Positions 29,397 to 38,848 are shown, counted from the stretch's first letter. The stretch: DNA of 64,000 bases from an uncultured Rhodopila sp. (GCF_903944925.1 NZ_CAJATU010000077.1:19405-83404); one strand, 5' to 3'. Notes: a model not told the origin generated them from the letters alone. Made by a program: numbers and translations.

Positions 29397-30509
29397 CTAA
29401 TCAGTGCCGCCCGGCAAGAGTGCCACGCGGTTGCCGGGCAAGGTCTCTACACGGCCCGACAGTTCCAATTCCAGCAGAACCGCAACCGTGGCGGGCGGCG
29501 ACAGTTGGCAGCGCCGCACGATATCGTCAACCATCGTCGGCTCCGGCGACAGCAGCGCCAGCACATGGCTGTGCGCTTCGGGCGATGCCGGAGCCACCGC
29601 CGGCCCCTCTCCGAACGGCAGTTCGCCGGGCTTGGCTCGACGCACCCGTGCCTCTGTTGGCGCCTGCGGCAAATTGTCCAGCACGTCCGCGGCCGACTCT
29701 ACGAGAATGGCGCCCTGCCGGATCAGGTCATTGCCGCCCCTTGCCCTGGGGTCAAGCGGCGAGCCGGGGACTGCGAACACCTCACGACCGGCCTCTTGCG
29801 CGAAACGGGCGGTGATCAGGCTGCCGGACCGCGGCGCCGCCTCCACCACCACGACGCCGAGCGACAGACCGGCGATGATGCGATTGCGGCGGGGGAAGTG
29901 GCGCGCCTGGGGCACGGTGCCTATACACGCTTCTGTGATCACAAGATCAGACTCGGCGATGCGGCGCTGCAGCGCCGCATTGTCGGGCGGATAGGGCTGG
30001 TCGATTCCGCCGGCGATCACCGCGATGGTCCGGCCGCTGCGCAGGGCACCGAGATGCGCGGCGGTATCGATGCCGCGGGCCAGGCCGGACACCACCGCCA
30101 CCGTCTGCGCCAGCTCCGCCGCCAGGGTTTCCGCCATGCGCTGGCCGTTGGCCGAGGCGTTGCGCCCGCCGACGGCGGCGACGCAGCGTCGCTGTGCCAG
30201 GGCGGCATCACCGTGCAACACCAGGCAGGGCGGCGCGTCGTCCGTCAGCGCAAGCAGCTTGGGATAGTCCGCCTCTCCCAGGAACACCAGCCGGCCGCCG
30301 GCGGTGCGGGTGCGGTCGAGTTCGCGCTCCGCGTCCGCAACACTCATGACAGCCGGACCAGTCTGCCGCCCGGCGGCGCGGGCGAGGCGGGGCAGCGCGT
30401 CGAGCGCGGCGGCGGGGGTGCGATAGCGCTCCAGCAGGCGGCGGTAGGTGACCGGGCCGATGCCCTCGGTGCGGATCAGGCGGAGGCGGTCGCGGTGGTC
30501 GTCCGGCAT
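29397..30509 (-). CDS. dprA: DNA-processing protein DprA
   Basis: A 370-residue Rossmann-fold protein that loads RecA onto incoming single-stranded DNA in natural transformation. The core motifs are VSGLARGIDTAAHLGAL, ITEACIGTVPQARHFPRRNR and ARFAQEAGREVFAVPGSPLD. A C-terminal winged-helix (about 305-365, DDIVRRCQLSPPATVAVLLE) completes it. dprA is widespread even in species not known to be competent. The order plsY-dprA-topA on one strand is a common alphaproteobacterial arrangement. Confidence 0.95.
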   Translation of the reverse strand: MPDDHRDRLRLIRTEGIGPVTYRRLLERYRTPAAALDALPRLARAAGRQTGPAVMSVADAERELDRTRTAGGRLVFLGEADYPKLLALTDDAPPCLVLHGDAALAQRRCVAAVGGRNASANGQRMAETLAAELAQTVAVVSGLARGIDTAAHLGALRSGRTIAVIAGGIDQPYPPDNAALQRRIAESDLVITEACIGTVPQARHFPRRNRIIAGLSLGVVVVEAAPRSGSLITARFAQEAGREVFAVPGSPLDPRARGGNDLIRQGAILVESAADVLDNLPQAPTEARVRRAKPGELPFGEGPAVAPASPEAHSHVLALLSPEPTMVDDIVRRCQLSPPATVAVLLELELSGRVETLPGNRVALLPGGTD

Positions 30510-30556
30510 TCCGGCGGCGTCCTTCGGTGCCGCCGGCGGAAATGCCGGCGGGCCGC

Positions 30557-31165
30557 TCAGGCGCGTTCCGTCCTGCTCCGCCCGATGCGCGGCTCGGTGC
30601 CGGCGATCAGGCGGCGGATGTTGGCCTGGTGGCGCACGAACACCAGCACGGCAATGGTAAAGGCAAGCTTAACGACACCAAAATTTTCCATGATCAGGGC
30701 GGCGAGCGGGGCGGTGGCGAAGGCGCCCAGCGCCGCCAGCGAGGAGATCCGAACGGTGCCGGCGACCAGCAGCCACACCGCGCAGGCCGCGACGCCGGCG
30801 GGCCAGGACGCGGCGGTCAGCACGGCCAGGCCGGTGGCGACGCCCTTGCCGCCTTTGAATTTCAGCCAGACCGGGAACATGTGGCCGAGCACGGCGGCGA
30901 GGCCGGCATACAGCGCGATGTCCTCGGTCGCCAGCGCGCGGACGATCAGCACCGCCGCGGCGCCCTTCAGCGCATCCAGCACCAGGGTGGCGGCGGCGAG
31001 GCCCTTGCGCCCGGTCCGCAGCACATTGGTCGCGCCGATATTGCCAGAACCGATGCCGCGGATGTCGCCGAGGCCCGCCGCTTTGGTCAGCAGCAGGCCG
31101 AACGGGATCGACCCCAGCAGATAGCCGAACAGGCAAAAGGCGATCAGGGAGATGACGTCGGACAT
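30557..31165 (-). CDS. plsY: Acyl-phosphate glycerol-3-phosphate acyltransferase PlsY
   Basis: A 202-residue membrane enzyme that makes lysophosphatidate from acyl-phosphate and glycerol-3-phosphate. The three conserved loops are visible: [28 protein letters not shown] (about 40-59) and [20 protein letters not shown] (about 93-112). Five or so membrane segments. It heads the plsY-dprA-topA group. Confidence 0.96.
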   Translation of the reverse strand: MSDVISLIAFCLFGYLLGSIPFGLLLTKAAGLGDIRGIGSGNIGATNVLRTGRKGLAAATLVLDALKGAAAVLIVRALATEDIALYAGLAAVLGHMFPVWLKFKGGKGVATGLAVLTAASWPAGVAACAVWLLVAGTVRISSLAALGAFATAPLAALIMENFGVVKLAFTIAVLVFVRHQANIRRLIAGTEPRIGRSRTERA

Positions 31166-31539
31166 CGTGGGTCAATCCATGGAGGCAGTTCTGGAGGCAG
31201 TTCTGAGAGCCGACACGCCCCGTCCCCTGCCCGTCATGGCCGGACGAGCCGGGGCCATGACGATTGGGCGGCGGTTGCGAGTCTTTCCGCGGCGGGGGTA
31301 TATCGCCGTGCCGAACAAAAGGTCCACCTGCCTCGGTGCCGCGTCGACAGGTTCGCTCATTTTTCCGTGTCCTGCGCAGCGGCGGCTCGATGGGCCGCCC
31401 GCCCCGGTAAACTGTGCGGGCGGCGACCGAGCATAGCGAAACTATCACAACCATTCACCAAGCCGTGAATCAGGAAACCTGTGCTTGGCATTAGGTTCTC
31501 GAAGCGCGAGTCGATCGCCTGCTCTCTTTAAGGTCCATG
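31166..31539. other. Divergent plsY-flippase region with palindrome copy 7
   Basis: This gap should carry promoters for both directions. A short copy of the dispersed repeat (ccgtcatggccggacgagcc ggggccatga) lies at 31232-31262. I see no convincing gene; pyrC, often found before plsY, is absent. Confidence 0.5.
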
Positions 31540-32979
31540 ATGAACGTTGAAGCCGAAACCGCCGTCGCTGCCGCGCCGCCGCCAACCCCGGGACTGAGGG
31601 GAAAGATCTTCCAGGGTGGCGCGCTGATGATGGGCCGCCAGTTGGTCACCATGGGCCTCAGCCTGATCAGCCTGCTGATGATCACCCGGATCATCGGCCC
31701 GGCGGCCTACGGGCCGTACGTCGCGGCGTTCAGCATCTGCCTCTATGCCCAGAACCTCGGACAGGCCGGCATCGGCGTCTACCTCGTACGCGCGGCGGCC
31801 GAGGTCGATGAGCGGACCTGGAACGTCGCCGCAACCTTGCTGCTGGTGATCGCGCTCCTGCTGGTCACGCTGCTGGAAGCCAGCCTCGGCCTGATCGAGG
31901 CGTGGAGTCCCCTGCCCGATCTCGGCCCGCTGCTGTCGGTGCTGCTGCTGTCGCTGATCCCGCAAATCCTCGGCGTCGCCGCCAGCGCGCGGCTGGAGCG
32001 CGCGCTGGATTTCCGCCGCGTGGCAATGATCGAGCTGGTTGGCCAGTTGATCTATTATTGCGTCGCCCTGCCCCTGGTTTGGTTCGGCTACAGCGTCTGG
32101 TCGCTGGTCGCCGCCTGGCTGCTGCAACAGGTGTTTTGCTGCATCGCCTTTTACGCCGCGGCATCGTTCCGGCCGCGCCTGCAGTGGGACGCGGAGATCG
32201 TCCGCGGCATGCTGCGCTACACCTTCAGCTTCGCCGCGGCCGACTGGTCGTGGCAGTTGCGCGGCCTGGTCAACCCCTTCATCGTCGGCCACTTCCTCCC
32301 CGCCGAAGCGGTCGGGCAGGTTGGCCTGGCGATCCGGCTGATGGAATTGCTCAGCTTCACCAAAACGATCGCCTGGCGGCTGTCGGTGGCGGCGCTGGCG
32401 AAGATCCAGACCGAGCCGCGCAAGCTGATTGCCGCGACGACCGACGGCATGCGTCTGCAAACTCTCGCCCTCGGCCCGGTGCTCATCGGCTTCAGTTGGT
32501 TCGGCGGCTATGCGCTGTCGCTGGTGTTCGGCCCGCGGTGGGAGCCGGTGATGGTGGTCTACCCGTTCCTCGCACTCAGCTACCTGACCAACGCGCAGTT
32601 CAATTTCCATTCCTCGGTGCTGTATGTGCTGCGCCGGAACTGGGACGTGTCGTGGTTCCACATCGTCCATATTTCGCTGTTCGCCGGCGCCGCCTGGATC
32701 TGTGTCGGCCGCTGGGGGATCGTCGGCTACGGCTACGGGGAGATGGCGGCGCTGCTGAGCTACATTGTCATCCACCGGTCGGTGCAAAAAGCCGTGGGAT
32801 CGCCGGATTACGGCATCTCCGCGCTATGGTGGGCGTCGCTGGCCATCGGCCTGTTCTGGCGCGATCTGGGACCCGGGGCGATCGCCGCACCGATACTCGG
32901 CCTGCTCTGCCCGCCGTCGATACGAATGTTGAAAGTCTATTACCACATGTTTGCCGGAGCGCCGCGCCATGCCGTTTGA
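31540..32979 (+). CDS. Oligosaccharide flippase family protein
   Basis: A 479-residue membrane protein with about 12-14 hydrophobic segments, of the PST/MVF-type flippase superfamily. The N-terminal motif GGALMMGRQLVTMGLSLISL followed by TRIIGPAAYGPYVAAFSIC is typical of Wzx/RfbX-like proteins moving undecaprenyl-linked glycans across the inner membrane. I prefer ATG 31540 because AAGG is six bases upstream; ATG 31537 is too close. It overlaps the next gene, a glycosyltransferase, by 11 bases, so the two probably act in one surface-polysaccharide pathway. Confidence 0.85.
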   Translation: MNVEAETAVAAAPPPTPGLRGKIFQGGALMMGRQLVTMGLSLISLLMITRIIGPAAYGPYVAAFSICLYAQNLGQAGIGVYLVRAAAEVDERTWNVAATLLLVIALLLVTLLEASLGLIEAWSPLPDLGPLLSVLLLSLIPQILGVAASARLERALDFRRVAMIELVGQLIYYCVALPLVWFGYSVWSLVAAWLLQQVFCCIAFYAAASFRPRLQWDAEIVRGMLRYTFSFAAADWSWQLRGLVNPFIVGHFLPAEAVGQVGLAIRLMELLSFTKTIAWRLSVAALAKIQTEPRKLIAATTDGMRLQTLALGPVLIGFSWFGGYALSLVFGPRWEPVMVVYPFLALSYLTNAQFNFHSSVLYVLRRNWDVSWFHIVHISLFAGAAWICVGRWGIVGYGYGEMAALLSYIVIHRSVQKAVGSPDYGISALWWASLAIGLFWRDLGPGAIAAPILGLLCPPSIRMLKVYYHMFAGAPRHAV

Positions 32980-34102
32980 TACCAATACAGATCAACCTCG
33001 GCGCGTGGAGAAGTTCCGCTTCTTCGTCTTCACCTGCCGCAAGGCGGCATCGGATTTCCGGCTGCCGCTGGCCGAAGCGTTGGGTCGGCATTACGAGACC
33101 TATTACATCTGGCTGAAGCGGCGGCCAATCGTTACGGGACCCGGGCGGGGCGATGCGCCGGTTGAGATGAACCTGCTGCGTTTCCTGCTGTTCATGCTCG
33201 GGTTCCGGCCGGACGACAAGGTCAACATCTACTTCAACAGCACGAACACCTACTTTCCCGGCATCATGCTGTTCCTTCGCTGCTTCACCACCGCCGGGGT
33301 GTGGTGCCTGGATATGCATGACGACCTGCGCTACCATAATACCGGGCTGACCCGTCTGCGGGAGGCTTTGGTGATCCGGCTGCTGCGGGCCTGCTCCGAC
33401 GTGATCGTCAACGCGGCGCCGATGCTGGCGGAATTGTTTCCCCGCTCCCGGCATCTCGGCAATGCGTCGCATATCCGGCCACTGGACCACGGTGCCGAAA
33501 CGAAATCCGGCATTTTGGTGATTGCGAGCTTCGATGAACGGTTCGATGTCGATTTCCTGTCGCGGCTGGCGGCGCTGCGTCCGGAGATGCAGTTTCACCT
33601 GCATGGCTGGACCCGCCCGGACGATCCGGTGACGGCGGAGAAGATCCGGATACTGAAAGGCCGGCACGCCAATATCCATTACCACGGGGCGTATACGACG
33701 GAGGACCTGCCCGCCATCCTCGGGGCGTATCGCGTGAGCCTGGCGCCCTATCTCGCGAATACCTTGATCACCCGCTACATTGATCCGCTGCGGTATTATC
33801 ATTGCCTGAACGCCGGGCTGGAGGTGGTTTCGACCGACATCCCGCAGGCGCGGCACATGAGCCGGTGGATCCATGTCGTGCGCGATGAGCACGAATGCGC
33901 GGCAACGCTGGCGGCGGTGCAGGCGGGCACATTGGCGAAGCAGTCGGGCTATACCCCGATCACATGGGAGCAGCGGGTCGATCGCCTGGTCGAGATTGTG
34001 TGCGCCCTGCCCCGCACCAAAGCGCTTGGGGCGCGGCGGTTGAGGGGGCGCTCGGTCGAGATGACCGCGGCGGAGGCCGGAAGCGGTTCGGCGGGGGATT
34101 AG
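32969..34102 (+). CDS. GT-B-like glycosyltransferase
   Basis: A 377-residue soluble protein resembling glycosyltransferases of the GT1/GT4 type. The N-terminal half has FRFFVFTCRKAASDFRLPLA, the middle LDMHDDLRYHNTGLTRLREA, and the C-terminal half the donor-side region (HGAYTTEDLPAILGAYRVSL ... YHCLNAGLEVVSTDIPQARH). The acceptor and sugar cannot be told. ATG 32969 overlaps the flippase gene; GGAG lies about ten bases upstream. The likely partner is the flippase. Confidence 0.75.
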   Translation: MPFDTNTDQPRRVEKFRFFVFTCRKAASDFRLPLAEALGRHYETYYIWLKRRPIVTGPGRGDAPVEMNLLRFLLFMLGFRPDDKVNIYFNSTNTYFPGIMLFLRCFTTAGVWCLDMHDDLRYHNTGLTRLREALVIRLLRACSDVIVNAAPMLAELFPRSRHLGNASHIRPLDHGAETKSGILVIASFDERFDVDFLSRLAALRPEMQFHLHGWTRPDDPVTAEKIRILKGRHANIHYHGAYTTEDLPAILGAYRVSLAPYLANTLITRYIDPLRYYHCLNAGLEVVSTDIPQARHMSRWIHVVRDEHECAATLAAVQAGTLAKQSGYTPITWEQRVDRLVEIVCALPRTKALGARRLRGRSVEMTAAEAGSGSAGD

Positions 34103-34397
34103 GCGGCGTCGCCCCCGTGTCATGGCCCGGCCTGTCCGGATCAGCGCTAACCCCGGGGCTGGCGACACGGACGCCGCATCCCTGTGTCGTGGGCGGGCGT
34201 GTCCCCATAGCTATCAGGATAAGGCGAAAGGCTGAGACGGATATCGCTGGCCGACCGCTGCCCTATCCGTCATGGCCGGGCATGTCCCGGCCATGACGGT
34301 GAGGAAGAAGCCTTTGCTCCGCCCGAGGCTTATCCAACGGGCCAAGCCCGACCATGACACGATAGGAATGGCCCCTGCCGCCTGTTAACGCCATCGC
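34103..34397. repeat. Palindrome cluster (copy 8)
   Basis: Three repeat units lie between the convergent glycosyltransferase and the small hypothetical gene. They are a half unit at 34118-34145, a perfect 12-base-arm palindrome at 34269-34297 (gtcatggccggg-catgt-cccggccatgac), and an inverted half unit at 34337-34367. No gene is recognisable here. Confidence 0.65.
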
Positions 34398-34826
34398 CTA
34401 AGTACGAAACTCCGCCGGTACCGGCAGATTGTTCGCGGGATTGGTGTCGTGCCGCGACAAACGCAGGACCAACCCGCCGCCGACGATCCCCTGCACATCA
34501 GCCTCCAGCGCATCGGCAACGTCCTTGGCGTAGACTTCCTGACCGCCGGCATGCAGCGCGAATGTTCCGATGTGTTTCCGTTTCTTCTCGGGATCGTCCA
34601 CTGTCGCCTTGGTCCACTTGTAGAGCGGGAAGTTTTCAGGGCCCTGCCGTTCGGCCTCGGCAACATACTTCGCAAACGCGTCGAACTGGCTGACCGCCTT
34701 CGCCTGATGGCGATCGAGGATGTCGGTCAGCGGCTTCAGCCGCCGATCGGCGGGATCGCTGCGGGCGATTTCCGCGTGCGCATCATCCAGGTAAATGCGT
34801 ATCTGATACGCCCATTGATCGCTCAA
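34398..34826 (-). CDS. Hypothetical protein
   Basis: A 142-residue acidic, probably soluble protein without signal peptide. Its middle reads QFDAFAKYVAEAERQGPENF and its end HDTNPANNLPVPAEFRT. I do not recognise the family. The start is TTG 34826 with AGGAG seven bases upstream, a strong site that supports real translation. It lies about 70 bases downstream of the ABC ATPase-like gene's stop in opposite genomic order, on the same strand, but separated from that operon: its TTG precedes nothing in common with it. Confidence 0.55.
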   Translation of the reverse strand: MSDQWAYQIRIYLDDAHAEIARSDPADRRLKPLTDILDRHQAKAVSQFDAFAKYVAEAERQGPENFPLYKWTKATVDDPEKKRKHIGTFALHAGGQEVYAKDVADALEADVQGIVGGGLVLRLSRHDTNPANNLPVPAEFRT

Positions 34827-34895
34827 GCCTGATCTCCTTCAGCACGCCTCAGGCATATGATCATGGGGACGAAACGGCCTTCGGGAAGGCCCCGA

Positions 34896-35591
34896 TCACG
34901 CCGCCCGTTCCATCCGCCGTATCGGCGACAGCCCGGCATCGCCAAGCCGCAACCGATGCGTCGGCCGCACCACCGGATCGCGCAGCGCCGGTCCCGGCGC
35001 GGCCAGCCACATCACCGCCGCACCCTGCCCGCGCGCAGCCGCCCCGGCGCCGAGCAGGGCCGAACGCAGATCCTCCCCCTGCGCCGCCATCGGCAGTTCC
35101 AGGATCAGCAGCCGGGGGGAGCCGAGAAACGCCCGCACGCAGGCCGCGCGCAGCAGGTCAGGCTCCGACACCAGCCGCGCCGGCCCCGCCGGCAGCCCGG
35201 GCAACCCGAAACGCTGCGCCAGGCCCACCGCCTGCATCCGCAACGCGGCCTCGGGGATGCGCGTGTGGTGCAGCCGCCCCAGCAGCACCCGGGCGGCGAC
35301 GTCCGGCGTATCGGCGCGTATCGGCTGGTGGAACAGCCGCCCGATATGGCCGCGCAGGGCATCGGCATGCTCGCGCGGCGCCGTGCTCCAGTCGCGCCCG
35401 AGGAACCGCACCTGCCCGCTCGCCAGCGGTGCCAGCCCGCTGCACAGGTCCGCGAACACTGCGCCGCGCCGCGGCCCCGGGACCTCGATCACGGCGAAAT
35501 CCCCCTCGCACAGCTCAAGCCGCATCGCCGCGCGCGGCAGCGTGTCGCTGATGCCGCGCGCATCGTCCAGCGCCAGCACGGGGACCGCCAT
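34896..35591 (-). CDS. Degenerate MlaF-like ABC ATPase
   Basis: A 231-residue protein with the outline of an ABC nucleotide-binding domain next to an MlaE-type permease. The Walker A position reads GPRRGAVFADL (about 39-49), with Val where the catalytic Lys should be. The signature motif is LVSE (about 140-143) instead of LSGG. Walker B reads LLILELPM (about 161-168), with the catalytic Glu replaced by Leu. The normal order of elements and the start region SGQVRFLGRDW still show its ancestry. It is probably unable to hydrolyse ATP. The ATG shares a base with the permease stop (TGATG). Alternative: a normal ATPase elsewhere serves the permease and this protein has a structural or regulatory role. 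Confidence 0.75.
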   Translation of the reverse strand: MAVPVLALDDARGISDTLPRAAMRLELCEGDFAVIEVPGPRRGAVFADLCSGLAPLASGQVRFLGRDWSTAPREHADALRGHIGRLFHQPIRADTPDVAARVLLGRLHHTRIPEAALRMQAVGLAQRFGLPGLPAGPARLVSEPDLLRAACVRAFLGSPRLLILELPMAAQGEDLRSALLGAGAAARGQGAAVMWLAAPGPALRDPVVRPTHRLRLGDAGLSPIRRMERAA

Positions 35592-36379
35592 CAGATCACC
35601 AGGCTCAGCAGCAACGTCACCGCCAGGATGGCGGTGACGCCGCGGGTGAAGCCGCCCGGCAGCAGGTTGGCGGGCGCATCGATCTCCCGGGCGCTGAGGC
35701 CGGTGGCGCAGCTCGTCAGCGCCACCATCAGCCCGATCAGCAGCAGCTTGGCGGGGAACACGACAAGGTCGGGGATCGACATCGCCCGCAGCACATTCTC
35801 CAGGAAGCCGAAGATCGAGTTGGTCGCCACGCCCACCGCGCTGCCGGCGGCGTAGCCGCTGAACAGAGCGACCATCACGAACACCATGCCGAGGGTGAAT
35901 GCCGCCACGGCAAACGCGGCGGCGCGCGGCAGGACCAGGTACTGGAAGATGTCGATCCCCTCGGCGCGCAGCACGGCGATCTCGCCGCCCGCGGTCAAGG
36001 TGCCGAGTTCGGCGACCGCCACGGTGCCGCCCCGGCCGAGCAGCACGATGCCGACAAGCAGTGGCGCCAGTTCGCGGATCAGCACCAGCACCAGGATGCG
36101 GCCGGTCTCCTGCTGCTCCCCCGCGCTGCGCAGCCAGTACAGCGCCTCGAACACCAGACCGACGCCGATGATCACCGCCGTGACGGCGACGGTGCCGAGC
36201 GAGCCGGCGACGGTCCGGGTCAGGGTCGCGCGGTATTCCGCCCGCACGGTGCGGCGCCAGGTGGACGGTTGCGCGCCCTCCCGCAATACGCCCCAGAGCA
36301 GCGCGGCGAGTTGCAGCATGAAGGCGGAGCGCCGCCGCACCGCCGCGCCGATGATGCCGAACAGCCGCAACGCGATCAC
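35591..36379 (-). CDS. MlaE-family ABC transporter permease
   Basis: A 262-residue membrane protein of the MlaE/YrbE permease family, which moves phospholipids or other lipids between membranes. The family core is intact: LIRELAPLLVGIVLLGRGGT, AELGTLTAGGEIAVLRAEGI and DIFQYLVLPRAAAFA. Five or six membrane segments. It begins with GTG 36379, overlapping the cyclase-like gene's stop by four bases (GTGA), and its stop overlaps the ATPase-like start. No MlaD/MCE gene is present in the window. Confidence 0.88.
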   Translation of the reverse strand: MIALRLFGIIGAAVRRRSAFMLQLAALLWGVLREGAQPSTWRRTVRAEYRATLTRTVAGSLGTVAVTAVIIGVGLVFEALYWLRSAGEQQETGRILVLVLIRELAPLLVGIVLLGRGGTVAVAELGTLTAGGEIAVLRAEGIDIFQYLVLPRAAAFAVAAFTLGMVFVMVALFSGYAAGSAVGVATNSIFGFLENVLRAMSIPDLVVFPAKLLLIGLMVALTSCATGLSAREIDAPANLLPGGFTRGVTAILAVTLLLSLVI

Positions 36380-38784
36380 GCCCGCCCGGCGAGGATAAAG
36401 CTGCGGGTCTCACCGGTGCGCGGCCGGTGAAACAGGCCGCGCGGACGGAACAGGAAGCCCTGGCGCAGCAGGCGGTAGGCCTGCTCGCTGGCCTGGATGC
36501 CGCCATCCGGGGCGGACGCGGCGAGTGCTTCCGCCCCCTGCGCCGCCTCGCCCCACAGGTTGAACAGGCCGGGCGGGCTGCCCAGCGTGGCGCCGGTGGC
36601 CGCACCGGCGTCGAGGCCGATGCCGAACGGGGCGGCATCGTCGATGGGGTCGAACAGGGCGGCGCAACGCTCACGCAGGGCGATCGCCGTATCGGCCAGC
36701 CGCGCCGCGGCGTCGCCGTCGGGTTGCTCGCCGTATCCGGCGGCGCAGACGATCGTGGCGCCGAGCATTTTGACGTAGGGCACGCCATGCGCGGCGGCGA
36801 TTTCCTGCGCCGCGCAGGCGATCCGATTGGCCAGCGTGTCGGGCGAACCTGTCTCCGCCGGCTGCGCCAGCACCGCATCCGGCAGGCGCAGCGCCAGTAC
36901 CACGGCGCGGGCGCCGTGGCTTTCCCCGGCCGCCAGCGCCGGATCGAGCCCCCGATCGTCCGGTGCCGGTGCCGGCCCGGTCCCGGCGACCGCCGCGCGG
37001 CTTCGCGGCGGCGCGGGAGTCTCCGGCGGGATCTGCAACGCGACCAGCGTGGCGCAGGCGCGGACCAGGTCGACGGCGGTTTCCTCGCGGCGCGAATCCT
37101 CCAGCATCAGCATGCCGACGGTCTGTTCAGCCTGCCGTATCGGCACGACGAGCAATCCGGCGCTGCCGAACGACGCCATCAGCGAGGCGTGCAGCGCTGC
37201 GGTGCGGCGGTCGCGGGCTGCGTCGGGGATGGCGATCTCCTCGCCGCGCAGCAGCGCCTGGATGAAAGCCGGTGCCTCCTGGCCCGAGAGTTCCAGACCG
37301 CCGACATGGCCGCCGGTGGCGGGCTCGTAGCTGTCCTCGCAGCGCAGGGTCTGGCCGTTGCCGAGCAGCCGCCACAGCCCGGCGCGGCGGGCGCCGGTGG
37401 CCGCCGCCAGAGTCTCGGCTAACGCCGGCGGCGGCCTGCCGTCGGCGTCGAACTGCCCGGATTCGGCCGCCAGCCGGGCGAACGCGGCGCCTTGCTGCCG
37501 CAGCGCCTCCGACCGCTCCTGCACCGCGCGCGCCGCCCGGTCGGATTTCAGCCCCTGCCGCACCAGCAGCGCCGCGAGACCGATGGCCAGCGTCACGACG
37601 CTGAGCGACAGCAGCGCGGCGCGGCGCGAATTGGCGGTGACGAAGCCGCTGAATTCGGCCTCCGGCACGGTCAGCAGCAGCAGCCAGCCCTGGCTGCCCG
37701 ATAGCGGCGTGACGATGGAGATCAGCCGCCGCCCGCCGGCTTCGATGACGCGGTCGCCGGGGCCGTGCGCGCGGTAATGGTCCCAGCTTCCGGCGGCGTC
37801 CGGGTCGCCGATATCGCCGATGGAGGCGGGAACGAGCTGGTTGTCGCGGGTTTGCAGGATGCGGGCGGGGTCCGGGCCGGCGATCATCGTGCCGTCCTTG
37901 TCGACGATATAGGCTTTGCCGGATTGGCCGATGGCGAGGCCGCCGAGGAAGCGGGACAGCGCGTCCAGCCGGATGTCCACGCCGACGATGTCGGGGTTCT
38001 CGTCCGGGCCGTGCACGGCGGCGGTGATGCCGGGGGCGCGTTCGGAGAAGAAGACATAGACGCCGCTCCAGAACACGTCATCGGCGGCGCGGGCGCCGGT
38101 GTACCAGGAGCGGGTGCGGGCGTCGTAGTCGTCGTTGGGGTCCTGGTGGCGGTCGGTTATGTGGCCTGCCTTGTCGCGGGTGAGCCATTCGACCGTGCGG
38201 CCGTTCTGCGCGGTCAGGATGCGCTTGGTTTCGGTGGCTCCGGCCTCGCCCCGGCGGACCAGCAGGAAGTTGCCGGCGGCATCGGCGAACTCGATATTGG
38301 CGATCTGCGGCGTCTCGGCCAATTCCGACGCGGCGAAGTCGTAGGCTTGCTGGGCGCCGGCGGTGGCGCCGCCGCGGCCGATGATGCTCTGGGCGAGCAG
38401 CACGGCGCGGGCGGCGGGTTGCAGGTAGGCGGAGACCTGCAGCGCGATGCGGTCCTGGAGGTTGTGCAGCAGCGAGTCGGACAGGCCGAGCACGCCGGCG
38501 CGGTTGGCGCTGTCGGCGTAGACGGCGATGCCGAGCAGGAAGCCGATGATCAGGCTGACACCGGCGACGGGGAGGGCGACGCGCAGCAGGGTGCCGCGCC
38601 GGCGGCTACGCTCCGCCAGCGGGTCTACGTCGATGTCGATGATATCCTGCCGGTGGGCCAGGCGGGGCGTCCCTTGCGCTGCGTCCGCGTGAGACTGCCA
38701 TATCGGGGCGGCCGGCTCTACTGCCGGGGCGGGCTGAGGCTGGGTTCGGGCGGGAACGCGGCGATGAACGGCACCCTGTGTCAT
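36376..38784 (-). CDS. dCache-GAF-pseudocyclase membrane protein
   Basis: About 802 residues. A cytoplasmic Pro-rich N-terminus (1-62) precedes a membrane helix (about 66-90), a periplasmic dCache-like sensor (about 100-378, with RTRSWYTGARAADDVFWSGV and GKAYIVDKDGTMIAG), a second helix (about 388-409), a GAF-like domain (about 440-585) and a class III cyclase-like domain (about 622-795). The cyclase fold is recognisable from VPYVKMLGATIVCAAGYGE and GIGLDAGAATGATLGSP ... LFNLWGEAAQGAEALA. Both metal Asp positions (Leu/Arg near 632, Ala676) and the transition-state Asn and Arg (near 748-755) are substituted, so no cyclase activity is expected. ATG 38784 lies inside a dispersed palindrome; no better start is visible. 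First gene of the operon. Confidence 0.8.
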   Translation of the reverse strand: MTQGAVHRRVPARTQPQPAPAVEPAAPIWQSHADAAQGTPRLAHRQDIIDIDVDPLAERSRRRGTLLRVALPVAGVSLIIGFLLGIAVYADSANRAGVLGLSDSLLHNLQDRIALQVSAYLQPAARAVLLAQSIIGRGGATAGAQQAYDFAASELAETPQIANIEFADAAGNFLLVRRGEAGATETKRILTAQNGRTVEWLTRDKAGHITDRHQDPNDDYDARTRSWYTGARAADDVFWSGVYVFFSERAPGITAAVHGPDENPDIVGVDIRLDALSRFLGGLAIGQSGKAYIVDKDGTMIAGPDPARILQTRDNQLVPASIGDIGDPDAAGSWDHYRAHGPGDRVIEAGGRRLISIVTPLSGSQGWLLLLTVPEAEFSGFVTANSRRAALLSLSVVTLAIGLAALLVRQGLKSDRAARAVQERSEALRQQGAAFARLAAESGQFDADGRPPPALAETLAAATGARRAGLWRLLGNGQTLRCEDSYEPATGGHVGGLELSGQEAPAFIQALLRGEEIAIPDAARDRRTAALHASLMASFGSAGLLVVPIRQAEQTVGMLMLEDSRREETAVDLVRACATLVALQIPPETPAPPRSRAAVAGTGPAPAPDDRGLDPALAAGESHGARAVVLALRLPDAVLAQPAETGSPDTLANRIACAAQEIAAAHGVPYVKMLGATIVCAAGYGEQPDGDAAARLADTAIALRERCAALFDPIDDAAPFGIGLDAGAATGATLGSPPGLFNLWGEAAQGAEALAASAPDGGIQASEQAYRLLRQGFLFRPRGLFHRPRTGETRSFILAGRA

Positions 38785-38811
38785 GGCCGGATTTAATCCG
38801 GCCATGACACA
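38777..38811. repeat. Perfect 35-base palindrome (copy 9)
   Basis: Arms of 17 bases (tgtgtcatggccggatt / aatccggccatgacaca) around one central t. It lies between the ALDH stop and the cyclase-like gene on the minus strand, and contains that gene's ATG (38784-38782). The best-preserved copy of the dispersed family in this window. Confidence 0.85.
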
Positions 38812-38848
38812 AAAACAAAGGGCGGCGGCAAGTCTATTCAGTTGCCGC

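Noticed and set aside
34823..34838. ttgagcgatcaa resembling an FNR box
   Set aside because: The spacing is four rather than six bases, and it coincides with the TTG start of a gene.
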